From Prochlorococcus sp. AG-409-I11 (lineage in GTDB: Bacteria; Cyanobacteriota; Cyanobacteriia; PCC-6307; Cyanobiaceae), in assembly GCA_003215725.1 (NCBI GenBank), contig QCJX01000006.1, forward strand, positions 1-64,000: a stretch of DNA of 64,000 nt, in the 5' to 3' direction. Below, in pieces: positions 31,217 to 43,947 of this stretch (position 1 is its first letter; each line of letters begins with the position of its first letter). The notes under the pieces were generated by a model that saw nothing but the letters and a program-made list of their open reading frames with translations, was not told the origin of the DNA and searched no databases. The position numbers and the translations under genes were made by a program.

Positions 31217-31309
31217 TGAGACTGTTTCACTTCATCTACGCTAGCGAGAGGGTGGCGTATTTGACCACCCCGCTACATATAGGACATAGAAATTTAATGA
31301 TGCATTTAC

Positions 31310-31382
<73 letters not shown>

Positions 31383-31418
31383 ACTGGAAGGAATTATGCC
31401 TTCAAGGCATTATGGAAT

Positions 31419-31823
31419 GTGAAAGCAGGAGAGGTGATCGCAATTGAGACTTAATGCTTTTAAGTATTTAGCTCTCATTTGAGGAAAGTCCGGGCTCCCC
31501 GATGGTCAAGCTTGCTGGGTAACGCCCAGTGCGGGTGACCGTGAGGATAGTGCCACAGAAACACACCGCCAATGGCTAGATGAAAAGCTCATCTATGCAC
31601 AGGCAAGGGTGCAAAGGTGCGGTAAGAGCGCACCAGCAGTATCGAGAGGTGCTGGCTAGGTAAACCCCGGCTAGGAGCAAGGCTAGGAACAACGGCTGAC
31701 CAATCTTCCCTGTTCCATTGAAATGAGCCGCTAGAGGCTGCCGGTAACGGCCGTCCCAGATAGATGATCACCCACCTACCTTAAGGAAGGTGAACAGAAC
31801 CCGGCTTACGACCTGCTTTCACA
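31419..31823 (+). ncRNA. rnpB: RNase P RNA
   Basis: 'GAGGAAAGTCCGGGCTCCC', 'GGTAAACCCCGG', 'AGATAGATGATCACC', 'ACAGAACCCGGCTTACG' and closing P1 pairing GAAAGCAGG/CCTGCTTTC. Confidence 0.96.
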
Positions 31824-31888
31824 TTTTTAAGTGCTAAAAACGAAAGACTTAATGTGCTTTTTTAATAACACTTTAGACGTTTAATCGC

Positions 31889-32647
31889 ATGCAATCCTAC
31901 AAAAGTAAAATAATTACTCAAGAGCGTAGATGTCATCTAAAACTATTACTTGAAAAAATAACTCTTGATCCGAATCAAATTATCTTGATTACTAAAAAAG
32001 AATCCTTTTATTTGCAAATTCTTAATGAAGCACTGACACATACATCAGCACAAGAATCCATCAATCATGAAAGACTTGAATTTCTTGGAGATGCGGTATT
32101 AAGGTTATCTGCTTCAGAGTTTATTGAAAAGAGCTACCCCTCAATGAGCGTAGGGAATAGGTCGGCATTGAGAGCACAATTAGTCAGTGACAAATGGCTA
32201 ACTAAAGTAGGAAAAGAAATAGAAATAGAAAAGGTATTCATAGTTGGTTCAAAGGCTTTGAAAGATTCATCCGCTCTATCAACACTTCAAGCTGAGGCGA
32301 CTGAAGCATTGATAGGTGCATTATATGAATGTCTAAATGATATAAAAGTAATAGAAAGATGGCTTACCCCTTACTGGGAGAAAGAAAGTTCAAAAGTTTT
32401 AGCAGACCCACATAAACAAAACCCTAAGTCAGCTTTACAAGAATGGAGTCAACGTCAAGGACTTCCAATCCCTATGTATGAACTTGTAGAGATTTCTCAA
32501 GAACATGGCAATCCAAAAAGATTTTTTTGCAAGGTAAAAGTGCAAACCAGACCTCTCGCTGAGGGGTGGGGAGGTTCTCGAAAAGAAGCAGAAAAAGAAG
32601 CTGCAAAGGCTGCTCTTAACAAACTAGATGATCTTGCTTCTAATTAA
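31889..32647 (+). CDS. rnc: Ribonuclease III
   Basis: 'NHERLEFLGDAVLRL' signature, C-terminal dsRBD 'GWGGSRKEAEKEAAKAAL'. Confidence 0.96.
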   Translation: MQSYKSKIITQERRCHLKLLLEKITLDPNQIILITKKESFYLQILNEALTHTSAQESINHERLEFLGDAVLRLSASEFIEKSYPSMSVGNRSALRAQLVSDKWLTKVGKEIEIEKVFIVGSKALKDSSALSTLQAEATEALIGALYECLNDIKVIERWLTPYWEKESSKVLADPHKQNPKSALQEWSQRQGLPIPMYELVEISQEHGNPKRFFCKVKVQTRPLAEGWGGSRKEAEKEAAKAALNKLDDLASN

Positions 32648-32709
32648 TAGTTTTAGAATTAAGTTGAAGAACAAAGTTACACTTGGGATTAAAAAATCTT
32701 ACTACTATC

Positions 32710-32895
32710 TTATATAAGAATAAGATCTTTTACAGAAAAAGTCACTAACTTATCCCAGTTTCCACCTTCGAAGAGAACTGCTGCCTTGTCACCACTAATC
32801 CGTTGCACAAATCCCTTATAGCCTTTATATATCGAATAATCGTTATTAACCATGACAGTGGAACCAGGTAGAATTGAATCGCTAGAGTTAGTCAC
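32710..32895 (-). CDS. ndhS: NDH-1 subunit S (NdhS)
   Basis: 'SILPGSTVMVNN...GFVQRISGDKAAVLFEGGNWDKLVTF' SH3-like NdhS/DUF3252 signature. Confidence 0.85.
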   Translation of the reverse strand: MTNSSDSILPGSTVMVNNDYSIYKGYKGFVQRISGDKAAVLFEGGNWDKLVTFSVKDLILI

Positions 32896-32949
32896 AGATA
32901 CAACACAAAATATTTATAGGTTAATTAGTAATTTATCGACTAGTGCAGC

Positions 32950-33480
32950 ATGATCAACGATTCTCCATGGATTACCGTAGGAAAACTTGTTGCCCCACAA
33001 GGGCTAGATGGAGATATTCGTGTAAATCCAAGTAGTGACTTTCCGGAAAGATTCACAAAAGCTGGAAATCGTTGGATACAAAAAAACAAAGAAGAACCAA
33101 GCAAAATCAGATTATTGAGAGGTCGTCAAGTACCAGGTAAATCTATTTATGTAGTTACTTTTGAAGGCATAACTAACCGTACGTCAGCCAAATCACTAGT
33201 AGGGAACAATTTACTTGTTCCTGCAAGTAACAGGCCCCAATTAGCTAAAGGCGAGTATCACCTTTTAGATCTAATTGGACTAGAGGCTAAATTGAATGCA
33301 GATGGACCTGCTATTGGCAAAGTAATAGACTTAACTCATGGAGGTAATGACTTGTTAGAAATAGAGCTTTTAGAAGGGAGAAAAGTACTGATTCCCTTTG
33401 TTAAAGCTATTGTTCCAGATATACAACTAAAAGAAGGATGGATACTTCTCAACCCTCCTCCTGGCCTACTAGAACTATGA
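32950..33480 (+). CDS. rimM: Ribosome maturation factor RimM
   Basis: 'VGKLVAPQGLDGDIRV', 'GNDLLEIEL', 'IPFVKAIVPDI'. Confidence 0.93.
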   Translation: MINDSPWITVGKLVAPQGLDGDIRVNPSSDFPERFTKAGNRWIQKNKEEPSKIRLLRGRQVPGKSIYVVTFEGITNRTSAKSLVGNNLLVPASNRPQLAKGEYHLLDLIGLEAKLNADGPAIGKVIDLTHGGNDLLEIELLEGRKVLIPFVKAIVPDIQLKEGWILLNPPPGLLEL

Positions 33481-33532
33481 AAACTTCAAAAGCAATGTTC
33501 TTGCTATTTCTAATCCAACATTAATAAAGGTA

Positions 33533-35002
33533 GTGTTAACCAATCCTCTCATACCAGTAATTCTTTGCGGTGGCACAGGCACAAGACTTTGGCCATTATC
33601 AAGAGCTAGCTATCCCAAGCAATATTTAGCCCTAAGCAATAATAAAAGCAAAACTTTACTTCAACAAACACAGCAGAGACTTCAGGGAATAAAAGGTCTG
33701 ACTAACCCTTTGTTGATCTGTAATGAAGACCATAGATTCATCGTTGCAGAGCAAATGCGCCAGATAAATATTGATCCAAAAGCAATACTGTTAGAACCAA
33801 TTGGAAGAAATACTGCTCCTGCAATAGCATTGGCAGCACTAAAAGCCACCGAACAAGGTGAAGATCCTCTACTCCTTATTCTTGCTGCTGATCATGAAAT
33901 TCAGGATAAAAATGAATTTCTTCGCGTTGTTGAAGCTGGCTCTAAATATGCTCATGAAGGAAAACTGGTTACTTTTGGAATCGTTCCAACATCTCCTGAA
34001 ACTGGATATGGATATATAGAAGCAATAGAACCTTTAAATAATCAAGAAATGAAGGGGATTGCTATAAATAGATTCGTTGAAAAACCTGATCAAAAGACAG
34101 CAAAGAAATTCTTAACGGATAATCGCTTCACATGGAATAGTGGAATGTTCTTGTTCAAGTCAAGTGCCATTCTAAGTGAGCTTGAAAGACTAGTGCCTGA
34201 AATTGTTAGTTGTTGTCGAGCTGCACTAGAGCAAGCAGTTAATGATTTAGATTTTTTAAGGGTTGAGCAAGAAGCTTTTGCTAAATGTCCAAATATAGCC
34301 ATTGATGTGGCAGTAATGGAGAAAACAAAATTAGGAACAGTGCTTCCTCTAAATGCAGGGTGGAGTGATATAGGAAGTTGGAATGCACTTTGGGATATAA
34401 GTAAAAAAAATGCAGATGGAAATGTAATTCAAGGGAAAGTTATCTCCGAAGAGAGTAAAAATTGTTATTTCCGAAGTGAAAATAGGTTAATTGTTGGTCT
34501 GGGAGTTGAAAATCTTGCAATTATTGAAACTGATGATGCAGTGTTAGTTGCGCATAGAAGTAAAACACAAAATGTAAAAACAATCGTTAAAAAGCTAGAA
34601 GATAGTGGAAATAATGAAGGTAAATCTCATCGAAAAGTATATCGACCATGGGGTAGTTACACAAATATTGTAGAAGGCAAAAGATGGCAAGTTAAAAGAA
34701 TTGAAGTAAAACCTGGCGCAAGTCTTTCACTTCAAATGCATCATCATAGAGCTGAGCATTGGATTGTTGTTAAAGGAACAGCTCAAATAGAAAAAGAAGG
34801 AATTAAAGAATTGCTGGGTGAAAATGAAAGTACTTACATTCCTCTAGGTTGCAAACATAGACTTACAAACCCTGGGAGGATGCCGGTAGAATTAATAGAA
34901 GTACAAAGTGGTTCTTACTTAGGAGAAGATGACATCATTCGTATAGAAGATTGTTACGGGCGAATGAATGAGATGTTGCCTAAAAACACTATTCAACAGT
35001 AA
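33533..35002 (+). CDS. Mannose-1-phosphate guanylyltransferase / mannose-6-phosphate isomerase type
   Basis: 'ILCGGTGTRLWPLSRASYPKQ', C-terminal cupin 'VYRPWGSYTNIVEG...QMHHHRAEHWIVVKGTA'. Start per track (GTG at about 33533). Confidence 0.95.
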   Translation: MLTNPLIPVILCGGTGTRLWPLSRASYPKQYLALSNNKSKTLLQQTQQRLQGIKGLTNPLLICNEDHRFIVAEQMRQINIDPKAILLEPIGRNTAPAIALAALKATEQGEDPLLLILAADHEIQDKNEFLRVVEAGSKYAHEGKLVTFGIVPTSPETGYGYIEAIEPLNNQEMKGIAINRFVEKPDQKTAKKFLTDNRFTWNSGMFLFKSSAILSELERLVPEIVSCCRAALEQAVNDLDFLRVEQEAFAKCPNIAIDVAVMEKTKLGTVLPLNAGWSDIGSWNALWDISKKNADGNVIQGKVISEESKNCYFRSENRLIVGLGVENLAIIETDDAVLVAHRSKTQNVKTIVKKLEDSGNNEGKSHRKVYRPWGSYTNIVEGKRWQVKRIEVKPGASLSLQMHHHRAEHWIVVKGTAQIEKEGIKELLGENESTYIPLGCKHRLTNPGRMPVELIEVQSGSYLGEDDIIRIEDCYGRMNEMLPKNTIQQ

Positions 35003-36893
35003 CACTTTTGGCTAAGTTCCTTGGCTGATCAACATCTAATCCTCTATGTGCAGCAATGTGATAACTAAATAATTGCATCGGAACAACGGTTAATAAAGGA
35101 CTTATTAATTCACTAACTTCTGGTATCGGTAAAAGTGAATCAAAGATCTCATCTCCTTGTAAGTCTGGGGTAACGCCAATTAATTGCGCATCACGCGCTT
35201 TTGCTTCTTGTGAATTACTCAGTACTTTGTCAAAAACTATTCCTGGCACTGCAATTGAAATAACTGGAACTCTCTGATCCAAGAGAGCAATAGGCCCATG
35301 CTTTAACTCTCCTGCAGGGTAACCTTCGGCATGGATATAACTAATTTCCTTAAGTTTTAAAGCTCCCTCAAGAGCAATAGGATAATTAATGCCTCTTCCC
35401 AAAAAAATTACATCTTGGGTTTCAGCAAAAATATGAGCCAATTCTTCAGCCAATTCATCATGCGTATCAACAAGTGAGCGCAAATGGTTCGGAACTGACC
35501 GTAAATCATTACATAAGCTAAGAATTTCTTGTGATGAACGACTTTTACGACGAGCTGCAAAATTAATAGCTAATCCATAAAAAGCAAATAACTGGCCCAG
35601 AAAAGTTTTTGTTGCAGCTACACCAATTTCAATGCCTGCGCCAGTGTCAAGGATATTAGGGATTTGCCTAGCCAAAGAGCTTTCTGTTCTATTGGTAATT
35701 CCTAATAAACGTGGGGCGAATGCAGGGTCTTGATTTGCTTTCCGCCTTTGGGTTTCCATTGCTAGCGCAGCAAGAGTATCAGCCGTCTCTCCAGACTGAG
35801 TTACACCTATAGTCAAAGTATTAGGTGCTAAAGGAGGGGGTGAATAACGAAATTCACTTGCATAAAAAACAGAAGTTGGAATTCCTGCAAATTGCTCTAA
35901 CAAATAAGCCCCTACTAATGCAGCATGTCTACTAGTCCCACAAGCAAGAATTTGAATTTGATCAATGGATTCATAGAAGGAGGAATCAAAAGGTAAAGCG
36001 ACAGGAGCTTCTTCTGGTAATCCAGCAGGTAAATGCCTTGCTACCCATAACTCAGCTATATCAGGCTGTTCATGAATTTCCTTCAACATAAAATGACGAA
36101 AATTGCTCTTATCTGCAAAATATTCGCCCCCGGTTAACAAAGAAGGAGTTCTTTGTTGACGGTCGCCTTGATGGTTATAAAGCTCAATTCCAAGAGGCGT
36201 TAACAAAGCAACTTCACCATCTTCCATTGGCAAAATTGTCTTGGTAAAGCCAGCCAAGGCAGGTGTATCGCTCGCACAAAGAAATTCGCCTTCGCCTAAA
36301 CCAATAACCAAAGGTGCCTGATTCCTTGCTACAACAATGGCATCAGGGGTATCCACCCAAATCACAGCAAGAGCATAAGCACCCTTTAATTGCTTAATAA
36401 CTCTCTGCACAGCCTTCAAAAGGGTTGCTTCATTTGCAGACAGTCCTTCTTCTTGAAGATATCTAAGCTCCCGGGAAATTAAATGAGGTATTACCTCGGT
36501 ATCTGTATCAGAAACAAATTCAACTCCGTCAGTTTCTAACTCTTGTTTAAGCGATCGATAATTTTCAATAATGCCATTTTGAACCACTGCTACACGACTT
36601 AATGAGTCGGTGTGCGGATGTGCATTATGTACTTCAGGCTTACCATGTGTTGCCCATCGAGTATGCCCAATACCTAAATGCCCTGGTGAACCATCCTCTT
36701 CTACTAAAGAAGAAAGGTTTACCAATTTACCTTTGGCTTTCCTACAAGTAAGTAAGCCAGGTTGGTCATTTCCTAAAATTTTTAGTGTGGCTAAGCCTGC
36801 TGAGTCATAGCCACGATATTCAAGCTGTCTAAGGCCACCGAGAAGGAGCGGAGCTGCCTCTCGAGAGCCAATAACAGCAACAATTCCACACAT
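34989..36893 (-). CDS. glmS: Glutamine-fructose-6-phosphate aminotransferase
   Basis: N-terminal 'MCGIVAVIGSREAAPLLLGGLRQLEYRGYDSAG', two SIS domains, C-terminal 'DQPRNLAKSVTVE'. Confidence 0.98.
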   Translation of the reverse strand: MCGIVAVIGSREAAPLLLGGLRQLEYRGYDSAGLATLKILGNDQPGLLTCRKAKGKLVNLSSLVEEDGSPGHLGIGHTRWATHGKPEVHNAHPHTDSLSRVAVVQNGIIENYRSLKQELETDGVEFVSDTDTEVIPHLISRELRYLQEEGLSANEATLLKAVQRVIKQLKGAYALAVIWVDTPDAIVVARNQAPLVIGLGEGEFLCASDTPALAGFTKTILPMEDGEVALLTPLGIELYNHQGDRQQRTPSLLTGGEYFADKSNFRHFMLKEIHEQPDIAELWVARHLPAGLPEEAPVALPFDSSFYESIDQIQILACGTSRHAALVGAYLLEQFAGIPTSVFYASEFRYSPPPLAPNTLTIGVTQSGETADTLAALAMETQRRKANQDPAFAPRLLGITNRTESSLARQIPNILDTGAGIEIGVAATKTFLGQLFAFYGLAINFAARRKSRSSQEILSLCNDLRSVPNHLRSLVDTHDELAEELAHIFAETQDVIFLGRGINYPIALEGALKLKEISYIHAEGYPAGELKHGPIALLDQRVPVISIAVPGIVFDKVLSNSQEAKARDAQLIGVTPDLQGDEIFDSLLPIPEVSELISPLLTVVPMQLFSYHIAAHRGLDVDQPRNLAKSVTVE

Positions 36894-36975
36894 GTATTAG
36901 CCCTAATCTTTGTAGGGCTGAGCTAAATGATTGTGTAAAGAACTTACCCCAAGAAGATTGATCAAGGGGTCAAGC

Positions 36976-37257
<282 letters not shown>

Positions 37258-37363
37258 TCATATTTGTAGGCAGATAAAAAGATTCTGTATTGGGCCTTCA
37301 CTCTTGTTAACTAGCCACCATGAACCATGAGCCCGTAGGATGCGGCCTCAGGTATTCACAGTT

Positions 37364-37606
37364 ATGTCACAGGAAGCGATTCTTGAAAAAGTTCGTTCTA
37401 TCGTTTCAGAACAACTAAGTGTTGAATCTGGCGAAGTAAAGCCGGAATCAAATTTCCAAAATGACCTCGGAGCAGACTCTCTCGACACAGTTGAGCTAGT
37501 CATGGCGCTAGAAGAGGCCTTTGATATTGAAATCCCTGATGAGGCTGCAGAAGGCATTGCTACGGTCGGGGATGCTGTCAAGTACATCGAAGACAAGCAA
37601 GCCTGA
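37364..37606 (+). CDS. acpP: Acyl carrier protein
   Basis: '[19 protein letters not shown]' phosphopantetheine site. Start set to MSQEAIL. Confidence 0.97.
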   Translation: MSQEAILEKVRSIVSEQLSVESGEVKPESNFQNDLGADSLDTVELVMALEEAFDIEIPDEAAEGIATVGDAVKYIEDKQA

Positions 37607-37615
37607 GGAAACATG

Positions 37616-38860
37616 ATGGAGAATCTCCATCGAGTTGTAGTCACAGGTCTCGGCGCTATTACTCCAATTGGTAATACCGTCGAGGATTACTGGTCTGGAC
37701 TTACATCAGCTCGAAATGGTGTTAAGGCCATAACTCTTTTTGATGCTTCAGCTCACGCCTGCCGTTTTGCAGCGGAGGTTAAAGACTTTGACCCAACAGG
37801 CGTTTTAGAACCAAAAGAATCGAAAAGATGGGATCGATTTTCGAAGTTCGGAGTAGTTGCTGCAAAAGAGGCTTTAGCACATTCAGGCTTGACTATTGAT
37901 GAAAACAATTCTTCAAGGATTGGTGTAATCATCGGCTCTGGCGTAGGTGGTTTATTAACCATGGAAACCCAAGCCCATGTTCTAAATAACAAAGGTCCAG
38001 GAAGAGTAAGCCCTTTTACTGTTCCTATGATGATTCCTAATATGGCAACTGGTCTTGCCGCTATTGCTCTAGGAGCCAAAGGACCAAGCTCAGCTGTCGC
38101 AACTGCATGCGCAGCAGGCTCTAATGCAATTGGAGATGCTTTTCGTTTACTTCAACTAGGAAAAGCAGATGCAATGGTTTGTGGTGGCGCAGAAGCCAGT
38201 ATCACTCCACTAGGAGTAGCTGGATTCGCAAGTGCTAAGGCTCTTTCGTTTAGAAATGATGACCCTGCATCCGCGAGCAGACCATTCGATGCACAGCGTG
38301 ATGGTTTTGTAATTGGAGAAGGTTCTGGAGTACTAATTTTAGAAACCTTGGAACATGCCAATGCACGCAACGCCACAATTCATGCAGAAGTAGTTGGTTA
38401 TGGCACAACATGCGATGCTCATCACATCACATCACCAACTCCAGGAGGTTTAGGAGGCGCGGCAGCCATGAGTCAAGCTCTACTTGATGCTCAACTAAAT
38501 CCCGAAAACGTTGATTACATCAATGCTCACGGGACTAGTACACCAGCAAATGATAGTAATGAAACATCTGCTATCAAAAGTGCCCTTGGGCACAGGGCTC
38601 ATCAAATACCTGTGAGCTCAACAAAGTCCATGACAGGTCATTTGCTCGGCGGGTCAGGAGGGATTGAAGCAGTGGCATGTGTTCTTGCAATCAAGCATGG
38701 AGTCATTCCTCCAACCATCAATTACTCCAACCCTGACTCTGACTGTGATTTGGACTATGTGCCCAACACAGCAAGAGAAAATAAATTAGGAGTAGTACTT
38801 TCCAACTCCTTTGGCTTCGGAGGCCATAACGTCTGCCTTGCCTTTCGCCAAATGCTGTAA
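37616..38860 (+). CDS. fabF: 3-oxoacyl-ACP synthase II
   Basis: '[16 protein letters not shown]', '[14 protein letters not shown]', '[12 protein letters not shown]'. Confidence 0.97.
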   Translation: MENLHRVVVTGLGAITPIGNTVEDYWSGLTSARNGVKAITLFDASAHACRFAAEVKDFDPTGVLEPKESKRWDRFSKFGVVAAKEALAHSGLTIDENNSSRIGVIIGSGVGGLLTMETQAHVLNNKGPGRVSPFTVPMMIPNMATGLAAIALGAKGPSSAVATACAAGSNAIGDAFRLLQLGKADAMVCGGAEASITPLGVAGFASAKALSFRNDDPASASRPFDAQRDGFVIGEGSGVLILETLEHANARNATIHAEVVGYGTTCDAHHITSPTPGGLGGAAAMSQALLDAQLNPENVDYINAHGTSTPANDSNETSAIKSALGHRAHQIPVSSTKSMTGHLLGGSGGIEAVACVLAIKHGVIPPTINYSNPDSDCDLDYVPNTARENKLGVVLSNSFGFGGHNVCLAFRQML

Positions 38861-38910
38861 TAAGCACTGGCACCCCAACATTTCATAATCACCAATCACT
38901 AATTAACAAA

Positions 38911-40920
38911 ATGGTCGCTGCGCCCGCTTCTCTCGACACGCTGTGCATCAACAGCATCCGGATGCTTGCCGTCGATGCGGTGAATAAATCCAATAGCGGC
39001 CACCCTGGCTTACCAATGGGTTGCGCCCCAATGGGTTATGCCCTTTGGGATAAATTCTTACGTCATAATCCAAAAAATCCTCAATGGTTCAACCGTGATC
39101 GGTTTGTTCTATCTGCAGGTCATGGATGCATGCTGCTTTATGCGTTATTGCATCTCACTGGTTACGAATCAGTATCTATTGAAGATATCAAGCAATTTCG
39201 TCAACTTGGTGCACGTACTCCAGGTCATCCAGAAACTTTCGAAACAGATGGAGTAGAAGTTACAGCAGGTCCTTTAGGGGCTGGCATCTCAAATGCAGTT
39301 GGATTAGCAATAGCAGAGGCACATCTTGCTGCAAAGTTCAATAAAGATGATGCAAAATTAGTTGATCATTACACTTATGTAATCATGGGTGATGGATGCA
39401 ACCAAGAAGGCGTTGCATCAGAAGCCTGTTCTTTAGCTGGTCATCTGAAGTTAGGAAAACTAATTGCTCTTTATGACGACAACAAAATTACAATTGACGG
39501 TAGAACAGATGTTTCTTTCACTGAAGATGTTCTTAAAAGATATGAATCATATGGTTGGCATGTACAACATGTAAGTAAAGGTAATACAGATATCGAAGCA
39601 ATTTCAGAAGCAATAAAATCAGCAAAAGCAGTTAAAGATAAACCATCAATTATCAAAATCAGCACAACAATAGGCTACGGATCTCCAAACAAAAGTGACA
39701 CTGCTGGTGTCCACGGAGCACCGCTAGGAGAAGAAGAAGCAAACCTCACGCGAAAGCAACTAGACTGGGAATATGGTCCTTTCGAAGTTCCTAAAGAAGC
39801 ATATGATCAATACAGAAAAGCAATTGAACGTGGTGCTTCTCTTGAGGGGGAATGGAATCAAGTATTAAATAGCTATAGAACGAAATATCCAAAAGAAGCT
39901 GCTGAATTTGAAAGAATGCTGAGAGGGGAACTGCCTCAAGATTGGGATAAAGACTTACCTCGATACAGTGAAAATGATAAAGGCCTTGCCACAAGAAAAC
40001 ACTCTCAAATATGTCTTGGATCTCTTGGCCCTAACTTACCTGAATTAATAGGTGGATCCGCTGATTTAACTCACTCCAATTACACAGATATCAAAGGCGA
40101 AACTGGATCATTTCAATCAGAATCACCAGAAAAAAGATATCTACATTTTGGTGTTCGTGAACATGCAATGGCTGCAATCCTTAATGGAATTGCATACCAC
40201 AACAGTGGTCTAATTCCTTATGGAGGAACATTCCTAGTATTTGCAGACTATATGCGCGGATCAATGCGTCTTTCTGCATTAAGTGAGCTAGGAGTGATTT
40301 ATGTTCTAACTCATGATTCAATTGGGGTAGGCGAAGATGGCCCTACACATCAACCAATAGAAACTATTCCATCCCTAAGAGCCATGCCCAACATGCTTGT
40401 TTTTAGACCTGGAGATGGTAATGAAACAAGTGGTGCATATAAAATTGCAATTCAAAATAGAAAACGTCCTAGTTCACTTTGTCTAAGCAGACAAGGAATG
40501 GCTAACCAAGCTAATTCCTCAATAGAAAAAGTAGCTTTTGGTGGATATGTACTTGAAGACTGTGAAGGAACTCCTGATTTGATTCTTATTGGAACAGGAA
40601 GTGAGTTAGATCTTTGCGTTCAAGCAGGTAAAAAACTTACTGCTGAAGGAAACAAGATAAGGGTTGTTTCTATGCCATGTATTGAACTGTTCGAAGAGCA
40701 AAGCGAAACTTATAAACAAGAAGTGCTGCCTCTATCCGTACGCAAGCGTCTTGTAGTAGAAGCTGCAGAGACATTTGGGTGGCATAAATACATAGGGCTA
40801 GATGGAGACAGCGTGACAATGAATAGGTTTGGAACATCTGCACCAGGGGGCGCATGTATGGAAAAATTTGGATTTACTGTTGAGAATGTTGTTAATAAAG
40901 CAAAAAATCTACTCAGTTAA
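38911..40920 (+). CDS. tkt: Transketolase
   Basis: '[19 protein letters not shown]', '[15 protein letters not shown]', '[18 protein letters not shown]'. Confidence 0.98.
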   Translation: MVAAPASLDTLCINSIRMLAVDAVNKSNSGHPGLPMGCAPMGYALWDKFLRHNPKNPQWFNRDRFVLSAGHGCMLLYALLHLTGYESVSIEDIKQFRQLGARTPGHPETFETDGVEVTAGPLGAGISNAVGLAIAEAHLAAKFNKDDAKLVDHYTYVIMGDGCNQEGVASEACSLAGHLKLGKLIALYDDNKITIDGRTDVSFTEDVLKRYESYGWHVQHVSKGNTDIEAISEAIKSAKAVKDKPSIIKISTTIGYGSPNKSDTAGVHGAPLGEEEANLTRKQLDWEYGPFEVPKEAYDQYRKAIERGASLEGEWNQVLNSYRTKYPKEAAEFERMLRGELPQDWDKDLPRYSENDKGLATRKHSQICLGSLGPNLPELIGGSADLTHSNYTDIKGETGSFQSESPEKRYLHFGVREHAMAAILNGIAYHNSGLIPYGGTFLVFADYMRGSMRLSALSELGVIYVLTHDSIGVGEDGPTHQPIETIPSLRAMPNMLVFRPGDGNETSGAYKIAIQNRKRPSSLCLSRQGMANQANSSIEKVAFGGYVLEDCEGTPDLILIGTGSELDLCVQAGKKLTAEGNKIRVVSMPCIELFEEQSETYKQEVLPLSVRKRLVVEAAETFGWHKYIGLDGDSVTMNRFGTSAPGGACMEKFGFTVENVVNKAKNLLS

Positions 40921-40930
40921 ATTAACTGCA

Positions 40931-40978
40931 TTAATGAGATTAATTAATCATAATATTAGGGTTAATTAATCTCATTAA
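40931..40978. terminator. Perfect 17-bp inverted repeat, probable bidirectional terminator downstream of tkt
   Basis: TTAATGAGATTAATTAA - TCATAATATTAGGG - TTAATTAATCTCATTAA. Confidence 0.65.
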
Positions 40979-41053
40979 AAGTCATAATTTATTAATAGTA
41001 AGTATAAGAAATTAGCGTTATTTCTTCAAGTCGCAAGGTTCATTATTTGTCTA

Positions 41054-42019
41054 ATGTCTAGACCCAAAACATTCAGAAATCTTGTAACAGGTGGTGCTGG
41101 TTTCTTAGGCTCACATTTAATCGATCGACTAATGGAAGATGGGGAGGAAGTAATTTGTCTTGACAATTATTTTACTGGTCGCAAAAAGAATGTTTCTCAA
41201 TGGGTTGGACACCATCGTTTTGAGCTTATTCGTCATGATGTAACTCAACCTATTCAACTGGAAGTAGATAGAATTTGGCACCTAGCTTGTCCTGCATCTC
41301 CTATTCACTATCATTCAAATCCAATAAAAACATCTAAAACAAGTTTTCTTGGTACTTACAATATGCTAGGTCTTGCAAGGAGAGTTAAAGCCAAAATATT
41401 GTTTGCAAGTACGAGCGAAATATATGGAGATCCAGAAGTGCATCCTCAACCAGAGAGCTATAGAGGAAGAGTTAATCCAATCGGAATTCGAAGCTGTTAT
41501 GACGAAGGAAAGCGTATTGCTGAAACTCTATGTTTTGATTACCAAAGAATGCATTCTACTGAAATCAGGGTACTAAGAATATTCAATACTTACGGTCCAA
41601 GAATGTTGTTTAATGATGGCAGAGTGGTAAGCAATTTCATTGTTCAGGCTTTAAATAAAAAAGATATTTCTATTTATGGAGATGGAAATCAAACTCGTTC
41701 CTTCTGTTATGTAGATGATTTAATTGAAGGTATGGTGAGATTAATGAATGGAAATTTCCCAGGTCCAATTAATATAGGTCATCCAAATGAAATAAGAATA
41801 AAAGAGCTAGCAGATTTAATTCGTAATCTAATAAACCCAAGCCTAAAAATCATATACAAAGATTTACCTTCTGATGATCCAATTCAACGCCAGCCATTAA
41901 TTACTCTTGCTAAGAAAGAACTAAATTGGGAACCAACAGTATCTCTCGAAAAAGGGTTAGAAAAAACAATAAGCTGGTTCAGTAAAGAAATTGAGAACAC
42001 ATATCAGATAAATCAGTAA
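41054..42019 (+). CDS. NAD-dependent epimerase/dehydratase, UDP-glucuronate decarboxylase type
   Basis: '[18 protein letters not shown]', '[13 protein letters not shown]', '[19 protein letters not shown]', '[10 protein letters not shown]'. Confidence 0.93.
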   Translation: MSRPKTFRNLVTGGAGFLGSHLIDRLMEDGEEVICLDNYFTGRKKNVSQWVGHHRFELIRHDVTQPIQLEVDRIWHLACPASPIHYHSNPIKTSKTSFLGTYNMLGLARRVKAKILFASTSEIYGDPEVHPQPESYRGRVNPIGIRSCYDEGKRIAETLCFDYQRMHSTEIRVLRIFNTYGPRMLFNDGRVVSNFIVQALNKKDISIYGDGNQTRSFCYVDDLIEGMVRLMNGNFPGPINIGHPNEIRIKELADLIRNLINPSLKIIYKDLPSDDPIQRQPLITLAKKELNWEPTVSLEKGLEKTISWFSKEIENTYQINQ

Positions 42020-42028
42020 ATTTAAAAA

Positions 42029-43471
<1,443 letters not shown>

Positions 43472-43482
43472 TCACATTTATC

Positions 43483-43568
43483 ACTTCCCTTCGCCAGAGC
43501 GACCTGGATCAGGTTCAGAGGGTGTGATCTCAGCCAATAAAACCTTGGAAGGTTGGCACCCCTAGTGT
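43483..43568 (-). promoter_or_regulatory. TPP riboswitch (THI element) upstream of thiC
   Basis: Minus strand: AGGGGTGCCAACCTTCCAAGGTTTTATTGGCTGAGATCACACCCTCTGAACCTGATCCAGGTCGCTCTGGCGAAGGGAAGT; conserved CUGAGA, ACCCU..GAACCUGAUC..., GGGAAG. Confidence 0.95.
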
Positions 43569-43728
43569 TAATTACAAGTTAGCTATAAATCGAAATTAAG
43601 TCTGCAGTAAGTTGGAAGAAATTTAAAATCTTTAAAGTAAAGCTTTAATTTCTATGGTTATAGAAGAGAAAGATAATTTTCTATAAAAACTATTTACTAT
43701 TACCAATAATCAATGAATCCAAAATTAA

Positions 43729-43947
43729 TCAATTGATTTTAACTTTAGTATTTTTAATAGCGAGTAATAGCTTCATACGGCGGCGGCGTCTTTCCCATGC
43801 TCCACTAATAATAAGTCCACAACCAATTGAAAGTCCTGGGATGGTTTGAACTCGATCTTTTCCCTCTCTTTGAAAAAATCCAACAAGAGAAACGACAACC
43901 AAAAGTGGAGCTGCCAAGGAAAGTAATGGGTTTCCAAAACGTTTCAT
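43729..43947 (-). CDS. Small membrane protein (DUF3188-like)
   Basis: 72-aa, two hydrophobic stretches, overlaps next gene by 4 nt. Confidence 0.6.
   Translation of the reverse strand: MKRFGNPLLSLAAPLLVVVSLVGFFQREGKDRVQTIPGLSIGCGLIISGAWERRRRRMKLLLAIKNTKVKIN

Noticed and set aside
31589-31771. Minus-strand 60-aa ORF
   Set aside because: Antisense to the RNase P RNA gene; not protein-like.
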